Source: Diphasiastrum complanatum
Taxonomy: Eukaryota; Streptophyta; Lycopodiopsida; Lycopodiales; Lycopodiaceae
NCBI GenBank assembly: GCA_029204225.1
Contig: CM055104.1
Span: 19,557,295 to 19,621,294 of the forward strand
DNA length: 64,000 nt
Direction of reading: 5' to 3'
Made by a program: the position numbers and the translations under genes. The notes under the pieces are model-generated. The model saw only the letters and a program-made list of their open reading frames with translations, made no database searches and was not told where the DNA came from. How positions within the stretch are numbered: position 1 is the first letter of the stretch; the number at the start of each line of letters is the position of its first letter. Positions 34,050 through 46,565 of this stretch are shown one piece after another.

Positions 34050-36930
34050 GTGGAACAACTCTCCCAAGTTGTCACACATAACGGTGGTAGCATTGAGCTG
34101 AGTGTGTTGTAGGTCGTGAAGTAAATAACCTGATTCATATAGCTTCTTTTGAAGCTTAACATGTTGCGATGTACTCTGCCTCTGTCGAAGAAAGTGCGAC
34201 AAATTTCTGCTTCCTTGAGTTCCACGAAATCGGTCCTCCTGCTAGATAGAAACAAAACCTGGAGGTAGATTTTCTGGTGGAGACTGTTCCTCCTCAATCT
34301 GAGTCGGAGTAGCCTTGTAGGACGAGTGGGTCGATAACATTTTCACGTAACACAGAATGTGACCTAAACTTCCCTGAATATATCTCATCACTCTCTTTAA
34401 TGCTTTGCAATGAGAGATTCTAGGACTAGACATGAATTGACTTAACGTGCTAACAATGTATGCTAAATATGGTCTAGTATAGAGCATTGCATACATCAAA
34501 GATCCTATAAGTGAGTGATAAGTGTACTTTGCTAAGTCGAGTACTTCACTTTTAAAATCAGCACATGTAGGTTTAGTCAATACTATACTTGGATCCATTG
34601 GAGTATCAATTGGTTTGCAATCAGACATATGAAATTTTTCTAAAATGCCTTTTAGATATGTCTGTTGGCTAAGATAGATCTTCTTTTGGAGTCTTTCTCT
34701 AGTAATGTGAATTCCTAGCAAAGAATGGACAGCACCTAGATCAGTCATGTCAAACTCCTTTGACAGATCACTCTTAGTAGTCTACAGTAGGAAAGTGTCG
34801 TTAGACAAAATAAATGCATTGTCTACGTAAAGAGCTATGTGGACTAAATGGACACCTATATGCTTGGAATAAACATTACAAATAGCTGAATTGTTTGCAA
34901 AACCCAAGTGAATTAGATAAGAGTTGATTCTATCAAACCATGCTCTTGCGGCCTGCTTCAGGTCATAGATTTGTCTTGTGCAGCTTGCACACTTTGTGCT
35001 CTTGGCCCTTGACTTTGAATGCTTTTGGTTGGAAGGTATACAGCTCCTCTTTGACATTGTCATTGAGACACGCGGTTGTCTTGACATCCATCTGGTGCAT
35101 TTCGAGGTCTTTCGTGGCTACTAATGAAATCAGAGCCCTGATTGACTGCATTTTTGACAACATGACTGAAAATTTCTTGATAATCCACTCCTTGGACTTG
35201 AGTGAATCCTTTAGCCACCAGCCGTGCTTTCCATTTTGCCATGGAACCATCAGAGTTGATCTTCTACTTGAAGATCCACTTGTTGTTGATAACTCTCTTG
35301 TGAGTGAGAAAGTCGACCAATGTCCAGGTCTAATTTGTCAAAAGTGGGTTGTACTTGCTTTTCATAGCTTCTTGCCACTTCATAGCATCCTTGGAGTTAA
35401 TTTCTTCGCCTAGGGTCTTTGGTTCTTCTGATGAAGTCCAGAATGATTGAGGTGTATACCTCTCAAAAACTGATCGAGTCTGTGAGGATCTTTGAACATT
35501 TGGATGACCAGAATGCGATGGTGCTTCTTCTTGAATTTCTCTAGATTTTTTCGAGCTAGCTTGGTCTGGTCTGGTCTGGTGACAAGCATTGTTGGCTGCT
35601 CGGCTTCTGTAGCTGTAGCTACAGCTGTAGCTACAGGTTCTGTAGAAGAAACATTATCGTAACAAGATTCCATGCTACATAAAATAGGATGAAATGATAT
35701 ATCGAAGTTTGTTTAAAATCATAGTATGTGTGTTCTTGGAAGATTACATCCCTAGAGACAAATGCTACATTGGCAGATGGATCATAAACTTTGTAAGCTT
35801 ATGCTCATCAAGATAGCTAATGAAAATACATTTATTTGTCCTATGATCCAGCTTCACCAGCGTCTGATCAAAAATTGAGGAGTCGTAGACGTCCGTGTTC
35901 TGATCAGAGTGAGTAAACATGCATGATCAAAAAGAAGCAAAGTGCATTCAAATCACAATAAGCATTCATCTACATTATACACAGATAGAAAAGTATTGTT
36001 GTTATATTACACTGAAGCATAACAATGAGTTACAACCAGAATGGCGACGTAACTTGGAGGCTCAAATTCATTCGTCTCATGGACGGAGCATCACGTAGTG
36101 TGTGCTATGAAGGTGTATTTTTACACCGGATCTATATATCTAATTACAATAAATGTTTGTCATCTAACTAAATACTTTGTTGTACTCAAGGAGTAGTTGA
36201 ACTACAATGACAAAATGACAGCTGTACATTAAATACATGGTCGGGCGACTCGAGATTGCTGATGTGGACGAGAGCGTCACATTTTCTCTCACTTCGCATT
36301 TTTTGAAAAGCGGTTGGAGACGTTTCTCGTTGAAAATAGACCACCTCGTCCTTTTTCTCTCTCTTCACATTTTTCGCCAAAAAGTCAAAAAGTTGAAGGT
36401 GTTAAAAGCAGTTCATTTGTTGAAGTCACTAACACTTCGGTTGATGAACGAAGTTGTTGAAGAAGCCGGAGACTTCAGAGACATGGACACCTTCGGATGT
36501 GGAAGAAGTCGGACACTTCGATTAATGAACAAAGTTGTCAAAAATTCGGAGACTTCAGAGACTTCGATGTGGAGTGACTTGATTGTCCAAGAAGTCGAGG
36601 ATGATCAGGCCTTCGATGTTCTTCATGATGCTTTGCCATTTGAATGTAGAATTAGACGGGAATGGATACCATGTGATGTAAATTAGCCGGAAAGTCGATG
36701 AAGTCGACTTTCAAATAGTTTGGTTGATTGGATTCCATTTTGTGTAAAAATTGCAGGTTGTTGAGCTGCTTGTAGAAACCCGTGTATTTTGCCAGACATT
36801 ATTTTGCACACAAAATGAGAGTAATTTTGCAAAAATAGGAAAATAGGAAACTTTATGATTCCTGCAGGAAGAATCTTGAAAATAGAAATTGTATTCACCA
36901 AGGAGACAACTGTGGACTTAATTTCCAACA
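34050..36930 (-). mobile_element. Ty1/copia element J, internally deleted copy of the copia B family
   Basis: 34050-35860 is colinear with 57140-58935 of copia B: RNase H, RT (MTDLGAVHSLLGIHI, QTYLKGILEKFHMSDCKPID, SLMYAMLYTRP, LTQF-type SQFMSSPRISH), the integrase/RT linker (MESCYDNVSSTEP...) and the integrase C-terminus. At about 35860 it switches directly into the middle of the family LTR, which runs to TTCCAACA at 36930. Gag, protease, most of integrase, the primer site and about 370 bp of LTR are missing, a single deletion with a 3-4 base overlap at the join. The left LTR is gone. Several stops are present (for example near 34780). Confidence 0.85.
35863..36930 (-). repeat. Partial LTR of copia J
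   Basis: Matches 55820-56904 and 62010-63174. A 149-codon plus-strand frame inside it (36237-36686) is a by-product of GAAGTTG-type subrepeats, not a gene. Confidence 0.85.
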
Positions 36931-36956
36931 TATGTGTATGTGTATGTGTATGTATG

Positions 36957-37396
36957 TGTTACAAACTTACTTACTGCAAACCTCCAGGTGTCGGTTAACC
37001 ACAAGAGACCGAACGATTCACGTTCCACCCCGCCATAGGACCTAATCTGGGTCCACCCACCGTGCCCTGGCCTGTGACCGTAGATCCGACCTCCATCCTA
37101 GACGGCGTCCCATACCACTGCCTAGGCTCTCAGCCATCTCTTGCCTCATGCTAGCAATACATCCTAGCCGTGCACACACTCTCCATCCACCTCCTCCTAG
37201 GTAGACAGTATGGATGGCAAATGAGTCCTCCTCCCCTTGTATACCTCCAAGGAGAGAGACTTCAAGCCATGTGCACTCCTAAATTATGACACGTGGCAAC
37301 CATGTAGGTTCACGAGTCATCGGTCAAGTCTACAGGCCCAGTCATCGTCTGGTCTCAAGTCTGGGATTGGGACCCAAGGGAATTGGGTCCCTAACA
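36957..37396 (-). repeat. 3' LTR of Ty3 H
   Basis: 440 bp, TGTTACAAAC...CCTAACA, paired with 42121-42568. Confidence 0.95.
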
Positions 37397-37423
37397 TTCC
37401 CTCTTCCTTAAAAAATTCCTTAT

Positions 37424-40400
37424 CTAAGGAAAGAATCCAGGGAATCTCAGTTTAAGGTCAAGTTCCTTCTCCCAAGTGTCATCGTCCTCGGAACTTCCTT
37501 TCCAATGAACCAAGTACTCAGTTACCTGCCGATTTCTGAGTCCACGTTGACGTACATCAACAATGGCATGTGGTTCAATAGGTACAAAGGATGATAGGTC
37601 CTCCAGCCAAACTAAGTCCTCCTGAGGTATCAAGTCATCCTTTCCACCAAGTCGTTCCTTTAAATGACTAATGTGAAAAATTGGATGTACCTTAACACCT
37701 TGAGGAAGTTCCAGCTGGTACGCATTCCGATGGAGTTTCTTTACTATACGGACTGGCCCTGCATAACGAGGTGATAACTTAGGACATTTTCCAGTCCTTA
37801 GTACCTTAGAATCCTTTGGAATTCTAAGATATACCCAAGCCCCCTCCTCATAGGCCCTAGGTTGTCGCTTTTGATTGGCATAAAACTGGGCTCTATCCTG
37901 AGCCGTTTTTATGTTTTCGCGAGCAACAAGCAACATTTCTTGCATATCGTGCAGGAAATCTACTGATGTTTTAACCTTGAGGCCTTTGATGCCCACTGAA
38001 ATGGGAGCCCTAGGCTGGAAACCATACATAAGAGAAAATGGACTAAACTCGTCGCTGAGTGCTTTGCGCTATTATATGCAAACTCAATCATTGGAAGGTA
38101 CCTTTCCCAATCTGACTGTCTTCTAGAAACATATGCCCGAAGCATATCTTCCATAGACTAGTTTGTCCTCTCTGTCTGACCATCTGATTCAGGATGGTCT
38201 TATGACCCCAAACTTAGAGTGGTCTCTAATTTCTCAAAGACCGCTTGCCTAAATTTGCCAGTGAACTTTGGATCTCGATCACTAACAATGTCATTCGGCA
38301 AACCAAACAACCTGAACAACTTTTCCACGAAAAGTTGTGGAAGTTCAGAAGCTTTGACAGTTTGCTTGGTTGGTATGAACTGCGTCATTTTAGTTAACCT
38401 GTCAACTATTACCCAAATGGCATCATTTTGCTTCCCCATCCGAGGTAGCCCAACCACAAAGTCCATGGAAATGCTTTCCCACTTTCTTTCGAGAATTTCC
38501 AAGGGCATTAACAAACCAGCTGCCTCAAGTCTTTCAGCTTTATTAACTTGGCATTGCGCACACTTGCGAACATATGCCTCCACTTTACTTTTTAAATTTG
38601 GCCAGTAAAAGTTCCTTTTTACTAAGTCAAGCGTCCTTTGAGTGCCAGGGTGCCCTGCACATGGGCTGTCATGACATTCATGCAGGATTTGGGCCCTTAT
38701 ATCATCATTTTCTTGCACACAAACTTTTCCATTCCGGAAAAGTAACCCATTCCTAATGGAATAGTCTCTTTGTATCTTGTCCTGAGGAGAAATCTTGGAA
38801 TCCTGCATTCCAAGCTCATCACTAGATCTAGTAGAACCTGCCAGGACATCTAGCCAAATATGACCGAAGTACTTGTCGGTCTTACACAAATCTCTTACGG
38901 ACAAATACAACTCAGATTGGATCTCAGAAAAGCTTAACTGATTAACCTCTCCAATCCGGCTTAAGGCATCCGCGACACTATTAGAGGTACCCTTCCGGTA
39001 CTAAATGTCATAATGAAATTTTTGGAGCATCTCTGACCATCTGGCTTTATGACCTCTAAGGTCGACCGCATCGTTAATATACTTTAACACTTGATGGTCA
39101 GTAACTATAGTAAACTGGGAGCCATACAAGTAATGTCTCCAAACTTTCAGGGCATTAATGACAGCAAAAAGTTCCTTGTCATAGGTGGAATACCGCCTTT
39201 GAGCAGGGTCCAACTTTTTGCTTTCAAAAGCTACCGGTCTACCATCTTGATATAGGATTGCGCCTATAGCATAGTCACTGGCATTCGTTTCAAGTACATA
39301 TGGCTTGTTAGGATCCACTATGTGTAGAATAGGCATTGTAGTTACACAGTATTTGAGGTTCTCAAAACTCTGATTCAACTCTTCAGTCCAAGTAACTGGA
39401 GGACTGAACTTATTGTGTCGGCTAACTCTTTTAGCCCCTTTGAGGACATTCGTCAAGGCCAATGCAATTAATGCATAATTCAAGATGAATCTATGAAAAA
39501 ACCTCGTAAAGCCCAAAAAGGACTTAACCTCCCGGATGGTTTTAGGAATAGGCCATTCTCGTACTTGTCGGACTTTATTTGTGTCAATTTCCAACCCATG
39601 GTCCAAAATAATGTGACCAAGGCATAACAACCTCTTCTGGAAGAATACACATTTGGATTCCTTGGCAAAAAGTTTATCCTGCCTAAGTAACTTTAAGACA
39701 ATCCTGAGATGCTCCTCCAAGGTCTTGCTATAGATGAGAATATCATCTAAGTAGACTATTATGAACTTTCCTAGATATGGACGAAGAAGATCGTTCATCA
39801 TCTGCTGGAAAGTCGCTGGAGCATTTGTCAAGCCAAAAGGTTAAACCAGAAACTCATAATGGCCGTATCTAGTTCTAAACTCGATTTTTTCAATATCCTC
39901 AGCCTTTATGCGAATCTGATGATACCCTGATCTCAAATCGATTTTGGTGAAGTACTTTGCACCATGCAATCGATCAACCAGTTCATCCATTCGCGGCAAA
40001 GGATATCGGTTTTTAATCCTTAACTTATTCAACTTTATGAAGTCCACACAAAGACGAGTGCCTCCATCTTTTTTATCAACAAGGAGCACAGGTGCCCCCC
40101 AGGGAGATTTACTAGGCCTAACATGGCCCATCTTAAGGTAATTTTGTAGTTGCCTATAAACCTCATCCTCTTCAGTAGTACTCATCCTATATAGATACAG
40201 TGACATAGGAGAACTACCAGGAGTCAGTTTAATACCATGGTCAACACCCCTAGAGGGGGGAAGACCCTCGGGAAGCTGCTCAGGAAATACATCGTTAAAT
40301 TCTTGTCTAAGTTTCCTAAAAATTTCATCTTCCGACAAATTTTCTTGTTTTAGGTTATTAGACATTAATTCCATTTGGAGATTGTAAAATTGCAAACTAC

Positions 40401-41931
40401 GTTCTTCATGGTAAGTAAAATCTTTTAACCAACATAGATAAGAACTGCAATCCACAATATCCATACATTTGATAGTTTCCAAAGCAAAAAGCATATACGG
40501 AGTAGAAATATCAACATTTTCATTCAATTCTATGAGTGAGCCGTTATGTAAGAACGACAAGCTGTGTGTTGCATAGTTTTTCTTCATAGACTCGTTCCTC
40601 TCATAGAACCACTCTTTACCAAGTATAACATCTACCCTATCTAGATTCATAATATGAAAGTCTGATTTATCCTTATAGGCTTGAATCTCTATTGGTAGAC
40701 GTGGGACTATCCGGTCCCAAACTTGGCTTTTTGCTCCAGTTTCCAACTTCAGTGTGTATCGGTGGTCACTTTGCCTTGTTTCCACCTTTAGCTTCTGCAA
40801 CAAATTAGCGTTAATAAAATTATGTGTGGAACCATCGTCAAATAAAACAGTTACGGCTTGACCACCCGCAACCCCCTTCATCCGAATGAGGTCATGAGGG
40901 CCAAAAACAGCCGTATTAAAACAACAATGCTCACACACAGAATTACCAACAAAGGAAAGATCTACACTAGATATGCTAGAGTTACCTGGCGTCTTAAAAT
41001 ATGCCCCTTTAGCTTTCCGTTTCTTTGGACATTCCTTCACGACATGACCTGGTTCCATGCAATTAAAGCACAAATTGTCGCTTCTGGCTTTCATGAAGGT
41101 TTCCTGGTCCAAGGTATATCTTTTCTTCGATTTCCCTGACCTTGAAGTCCCTTCCTTTGCCTTATCTTTCGATTTCTTTGGAAAGAAAGGCCTCTTACCC
41201 TTTACGTCGAGTAAGACACTAGTCTCAGGCTTAGCCATTGTACGAGTATCATTGTAGATTCTGGCGAAGCAAACAACATCCTCGAGGGTGAGAGGCTGAT
41301 TCCTCCTGACCTCTAGTTGGTAGTCTCTTGGTAACCCCAGTATGAAATGCAAATTTACTAGCAAAGGATCTATTCTAGTTGCAAAACGAGAATAGACCTC
41401 TTGAAATTCTTGCAAATACTAATCCAGGGGTCGGTTCCCCATATGGATCGTTGCATACTGATGGTAGAATTCAAAATCATCAAGAATAGGAAGGAAGGCC
41501 ACCTTAAAGGCCTTATAGAAATCCTCCCAATTCCTAGGAACTTCAGGCTTACCCCTTATATCTTGCCACCAGGTAAAAGCTTTACCTCACAGGTATATGA
41601 CGGCTAGATTGATCTTGTTGTCCTCGGATGAATCGTGCATGGAAAAGTGCAAATTCCATCGATCCAGCCATTGCAAGGCCGCCTCTGGGGTTCTATCCTT
41701 CTTTTCCCCAGCAAAAACTTCAGGAGTAAACAAGGGTTGATGCACCAATTGCCTTAGATGCGTCAATTCCTTGAGGTCCTGTTGATCCCGACTGTGCTTA
41801 GCTTGCATATCCACAATCTGTTGTTGTAGACTGTTAATAGCTAGCATCAAAGCATCAGGGTCTAAGACAGAGGCAAATACTGTAGCCTCATGAACAGGGG
41901 ACATAGGCTGTGTAGTAGGAGTAGGCTCCAT
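37424..41931 (-). pseudogene. Ty3 H gag-pol polyprotein (about 1500 codons, several stops)
   Basis: One frame, start Met at 41931 (MEPTPTTQPMSPVHEA). Gag: coiled-coil-like segment, TPEAALQWLDRWNLHF, GKAFTWWQD; CCHC knuckle [14 protein letters not shown] near 41060; protease [18 protein letters not shown] with [34 protein letters not shown] and YLDDILIYSK; RNase H with LETNASDYAIGAIL (first catalytic Asp replaced by Asn) and TDHQVLKYI; integrase HHCC (HECHDSPCAGHPG, CAQCQVNKAERL), core SMDFVVGLPR and IVSDRDPKFTGKF; C-terminal chromodomain TEYLVHWKGSSEDDDTWEKE. Breaks: TGA near 41587, TAG near 41418, TAA near 39842, stop near 39001, two stops near 38200 and 38158, a frameshift near 38030. Otherwise colinear throughout. 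Confidence 0.92.
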
Positions 41932-42120
41932 ATTTACAGAGAGAAGAGAGGTGAATTAAGAAGAGAAGATAGAAGAGAATCAAAAGCTACTCAAGGAAGG
42001 TAAATACAAACTACTCTTGCTGTCTCTTTACAAACCAAATGGTACTGTCCATGGCTGCCAAGAGGAATAAGAGAGAGCAAGAAGAAGGATGCACCACCAC
42101 CTCCACCTCTTCTTCCCATA

Positions 42121-42568
42121 TGTTACAAACTTACTTACTGCAAACCTCCAGGTGCCGGTTAACCACAAGAGACCGAACGATTCACATTTCACCCCGCCAT
42201 AGGACCTAATCCGGGTCCACCCACCGTGCCCTGTCCTGTGACCGTATCAAGCTGGATCCGACCTCCATCCCAGACGGCGTCCCATATCATCGCCTAGGCT
42301 CTCAGCCATCTCCTGCCTCACGCTAGCAATACATCCTAGCCGTGCACACGCTCTCCATCCACCTCCTCCTAGGTAGACAGAATGGATGGCAAATGAGTCC
42401 TCCTCCCCTTGTATACCTCCAAGGAGAGAGACTCCAAGCCATGTGCACTCTTAGATCATGACACGTGGCAACCATGCAGGTTCACGAGTCACCGGTCAAG
42501 TCTACATGCCCAGTCATCATCTGGTCTCAAGTCTGGGTTTGGGACCCAAGGGACTTGGGACCCTAACA
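42121..42568 (-). repeat. 5' LTR of Ty3 H
   Basis: 448 bp; contains an 8-bp insertion (TCAAGCTG-like, near 42247) relative to the 3' LTR. Confidence 0.95.
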
Positions 42569-42870
42569 GTATGTGTATGTGTATATGTATGTGTATATAT
42601 GTGTATGTATATATGTGTATGTGTACATGTATGTGTATATGTGTGTATATGTGTATGTGTGTATGTATGTGTGCTTGTGTATGTATATGTGTGTGTGTGC
42701 TTGTGTATGTATATGTGTGTGTGTGCTTGTGTATGTATGTGTGTGTGTGTAGTAAAAAAATAGGCTTGTGTGTATGTGTATGTGTGTGTATGTGTATATG
42801 TGTATGTGTGTCCTTGGGTATGTACATGCATGTGTGTGTATGTGTAGTCAAAAAATAGGCTTGTATGTGT
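42569..42870. repeat. (TATG/TGTATG)n microsatellite
   Basis: About 300 bp of imperfect TGTATG/TATATG/TGTGTG repeats, with two AAAAAATAGGCTTGTGTG interruptions (near 42755 and 42850). The left remnant 36931-36956 lies on the other side of Ty3 H. Long frames in it are artefacts. Confidence 0.93.
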
Positions 42871-42998
42871 GTGCATATGTATTGTATGTACAAAGAGTAG
42901 GTTCTGGGTGTGACATAGGGAGAGTAGGGTGGGTTAGCAACACCCTTACATTCTCTCTCTAAAATATTTTTAATATATATGATATATATCTATATATT

Positions 42999-43022
42999 TA
43001 CACACACACACACACACACACA
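42999..43022. repeat. (AC)n microsatellite
   Basis: About 12 AC units after an AT-rich stretch. Confidence 0.9.
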
Positions 43023-43189
43023 ATTGAAGTTAGAGAGTTGAATGCATAATGTATTCTTGTAAACTATGTTAGATTGAATTGGGCATTTACAAGTTTAGGT
43101 TGATTAGAGAGTAGTTTTTACATCTCATTCATTTCTGTAGTCGGTCATGCTCAGGGTGGAAATAATTTCATGACCTAGATCAAAATATA

Positions 43190-44174
<985 letters not shown>

Positions 44175-44296
44175 TAGTGGGAAAGCTCGTCGATGACGGG
44201 CGACTGGAGGTCAAAGGCGGCAGAGAATGTGTTAGTACAAAATGTGTGCTTGTATGCGATGTATACAGGTTAAGGGTTCTGAGAGCCCCACAAAGG

Positions 44297-44536
44297 TTTG
44301 TGTGTGTGCATATATGTGTGTGTTTGCACGTTGTGTGTGTGTGTGTATGTGTGTGTGTGTGTGTGTGCGTGTTGTGTGTGCGTGTGTATATGTATTGTAG
44401 TCCAGTAGCCTTCCTTTCTTGCACAATCTTGTTGTCATCAAGGATAACACAAAGTTAGTTTTATAATCATATGACTAATAGCACAATAAGGGAGTTAACA
44501 AATGGTAATAGTATGTGTGTGTGTGTGTGTGTGTGT
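44297..44536. repeat. (GT)n tracts
   Basis: Several GT runs (about 44297-44395 and 44513-44536) in the 3' flank of the Penelope-like RT. Confidence 0.85.
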
Positions 44537-44559
44537 GGACCCACCAACCTTCCCACAAC

Positions 44560-46565
44560 ATCATAACACACAAGGTGCAACAACATGCAACCAAGTGTGG
44601 TATGCATATTGCACACCGCAGTCATATCCTTACCAAGTAATGACCGTGTTTTTGTCGGACAACATTTGCTCATAGAAAATATATCGCTTAATAGTTTGAA
44701 CACATGTCTGCATAATGTGTCTTCCCTGAAACCATTCTTTTTGAAAGCCGATAGGACGATGTACATTTGAGCAGCAGCCTCATTTTCATTAGTTATATAG
44801 TAATGGCAAAATTTGCGATAAAATTACTTTATATGAAAAAGAGACAGGTCTATTAGCATCATGAAAGATATATTGCAGAGAAGCAAAGGGAAGTGCTTTT
44901 CTTTTGTCATATTTAGTCATAAAATACGATGTTTCTACAATAGTCATATTTAAAAAGTTTGCTAAAGTGCCACAATAGGCATCATTGCAAAATCTGGCAA
45001 ATGTTTCTGTATGGGGTATAACCTCGACATATTGCATAGGGTAAATCCAAAAAGGACATTCATCATTAGGGATAACATCCTTGTTGAAAAATGACACAGG
45101 GTTTACAACATTGACTTAGCAGATATCATCAATATAACAAAAAGAGTAATTAAACATCTGCAATAAGTCCCATCTATTAAGCCTTACTAGTCTGATGCAG
45201 AATTTATATTCAAAGTAGAATAAGTATAAGTTGCACCAAATGGGAGAACACGAAAAGCCCATTGGTATACCAACAATTTGTTTCCATATACCATCACCCA
45301 ACCTAACATGCATATTATCACATAGCCATGATATAATGAGCTTAATTCTGTTTTTATCAAATGAAATTCCATTATATCTGATCTTATTGGACCACTCCCC
45401 CTTTTTTGTCTTAAGTGGAATGTCATGAAAGATTATGTAAGATTTCTGTGTAAATTCAAATGCCCAATCTATGACATTAGATAGTACATTTTTTAAGCCA
45501 AATTCCCCAGAAAGCGGAATTGATTCGTAGCATTTTTTAATGTCAGCTGCATATACCGAGAAGAATTTATCAGGTATATTAGTAGCGAATTCAAATGAGT
45601 CAATAGGCCAAAAGCAGCAACATCATATTCCAGCTCGTAAAAAGAACTCATTTTGTTTTACTTTACACATATCCTACGAGTTTATGCAAGAGGTTAAAAT
45701 GCAAGTAATAATTAATTCAGATTGCTGAAATAAGCAGTCATGTGCATTTGTTAGACATCTAAAGGCATCCTTATGTGCTTCAAAAGTGCACATAATAAAA
45801 GGCAGAAATCTATTTTTTATCTTATATTCAGGTAATAAATCATCAATCTCATATACTAAGCTATTGATGACTATGTCCATAGGTAACAAAATTTTCAGAA
45901 AATCGGGACTATTAAGTCTATCCAAAGCATATTTTCTGGTGAACTTTTTGCATATAAAGGCTGGATTATTAGGTGCCTTATCCAGTCCAAAGGTATAGAA
46001 ATTTTTTGTGAGTCTTTTACTTTCACTAGATAGGTCATAAGGTGATACAATGTTGTAATCTAGCACTCTACTAGTACTAATGTTGCATTTATGCAGCACA
46101 GTAGCTCTAAATTGTAGTATAACATTATTATCCAAAAGATTGGGATTAATAACGGAGGCAAATGATATCCATACCCTTTCTGATTCATTCATAACCTCTT
46201 GACTACAAGGTCTTTTAGCAGGTATATGGTTTAGTCCCTTGTTAACTTTGTTTCTCATTGACTCTATTTCGATGATGTCAGTGTTGGGAGACACTACATG
46301 ACCCCATTTTCTATAAATAAATAGGATTAATTTGTGATCTTTGTTACATATGCAGTCATCATCATCATTTAGTTTGAAGTTGCAAAATATGTCTTTGGGT
46401 TTATAAAGGAATTTCAACATATTGTGAGTAAAACACCACCCAAACATAATGATATCCCAAATATCCTCCTCAATATGACAATTAACATCAATAGTAACTT
46501 CTTTGAACAGATCTTTAACATAGAATGAATCCAAGATCTTGTTAACAAATAGTATGTGGAAAAAC
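44560..46565 (-). pseudogene. Penelope-like element reverse transcriptase (PLE1), Chlamys/Naiad-like
   Basis: From the right: a 286-residue N-terminal segment with CICNKDHKLILFIYRKWGHV, NKGLNHIPAKRPC and FGLDKAPNNPAFICKKF, ending in the RT entry motif MCTFEAHKDAFRCLTNAHDC. Then, in shifted frames, VYAADIKKCYESIPL (RT A motif), QIVGIPMGFSCSPIWCNLYL, the catalytic FCYIDDIC at about 45117-45140, a TAA, then the thumb with VSFFNKDVIPND, IYPMQYVEVI and the family signature YDKRKALPF, continuing to AFKKNGFREDTLCRHVFKLL (to about 44560). These motifs fit Penelope-like RTs rather than LTR, LINE or group II RTs. No GIY-YIG endonuclease domain is visible; the 5' end is truncated at about 46565. Confidence 0.75.

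Larger units (their letters stand above)
36957..42568 (-). mobile_element. Ty3 chromovirus H, complete with LTRs and target duplication
   Basis: 5.6 kb from TGTTACAAAC to CCTAACA, flanked by perfect 5-bp target duplications GTATG (36952-36956 and 42569-42573) inside a (TATGTG)n microsatellite. Minus-strand order: 5' LTR (42121-42568), gag-pol, polypurine tract (rc of 37397-37412, GGAAGAGGGAA), 3' LTR (36957-37396). The LTRs differ by about 24 substitutions plus an 8-bp indel by eye (about 5-6%). The sequence after the 5' LTR (GGGAAGAAGAGGTGGAGG) is not a typical Met or Asp primer site. Confidence 0.93.

Noticed and set aside
36237-36686. 149-codon ORF inside the copia J LTR
   Set aside because: Built from LTR subrepeats; not conserved as a frame in the other two LTR copies.
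42409-42893. Cys/Val/Tyr or Thr/His repeat ORFs
   Set aside because: Artefacts of the TGTATG microsatellite.
44560-46565. Integrated pararetrovirus as the source of the RT
   Set aside because: No movement, coat or aspartic protease domain; motifs fit Penelope-like RTs.
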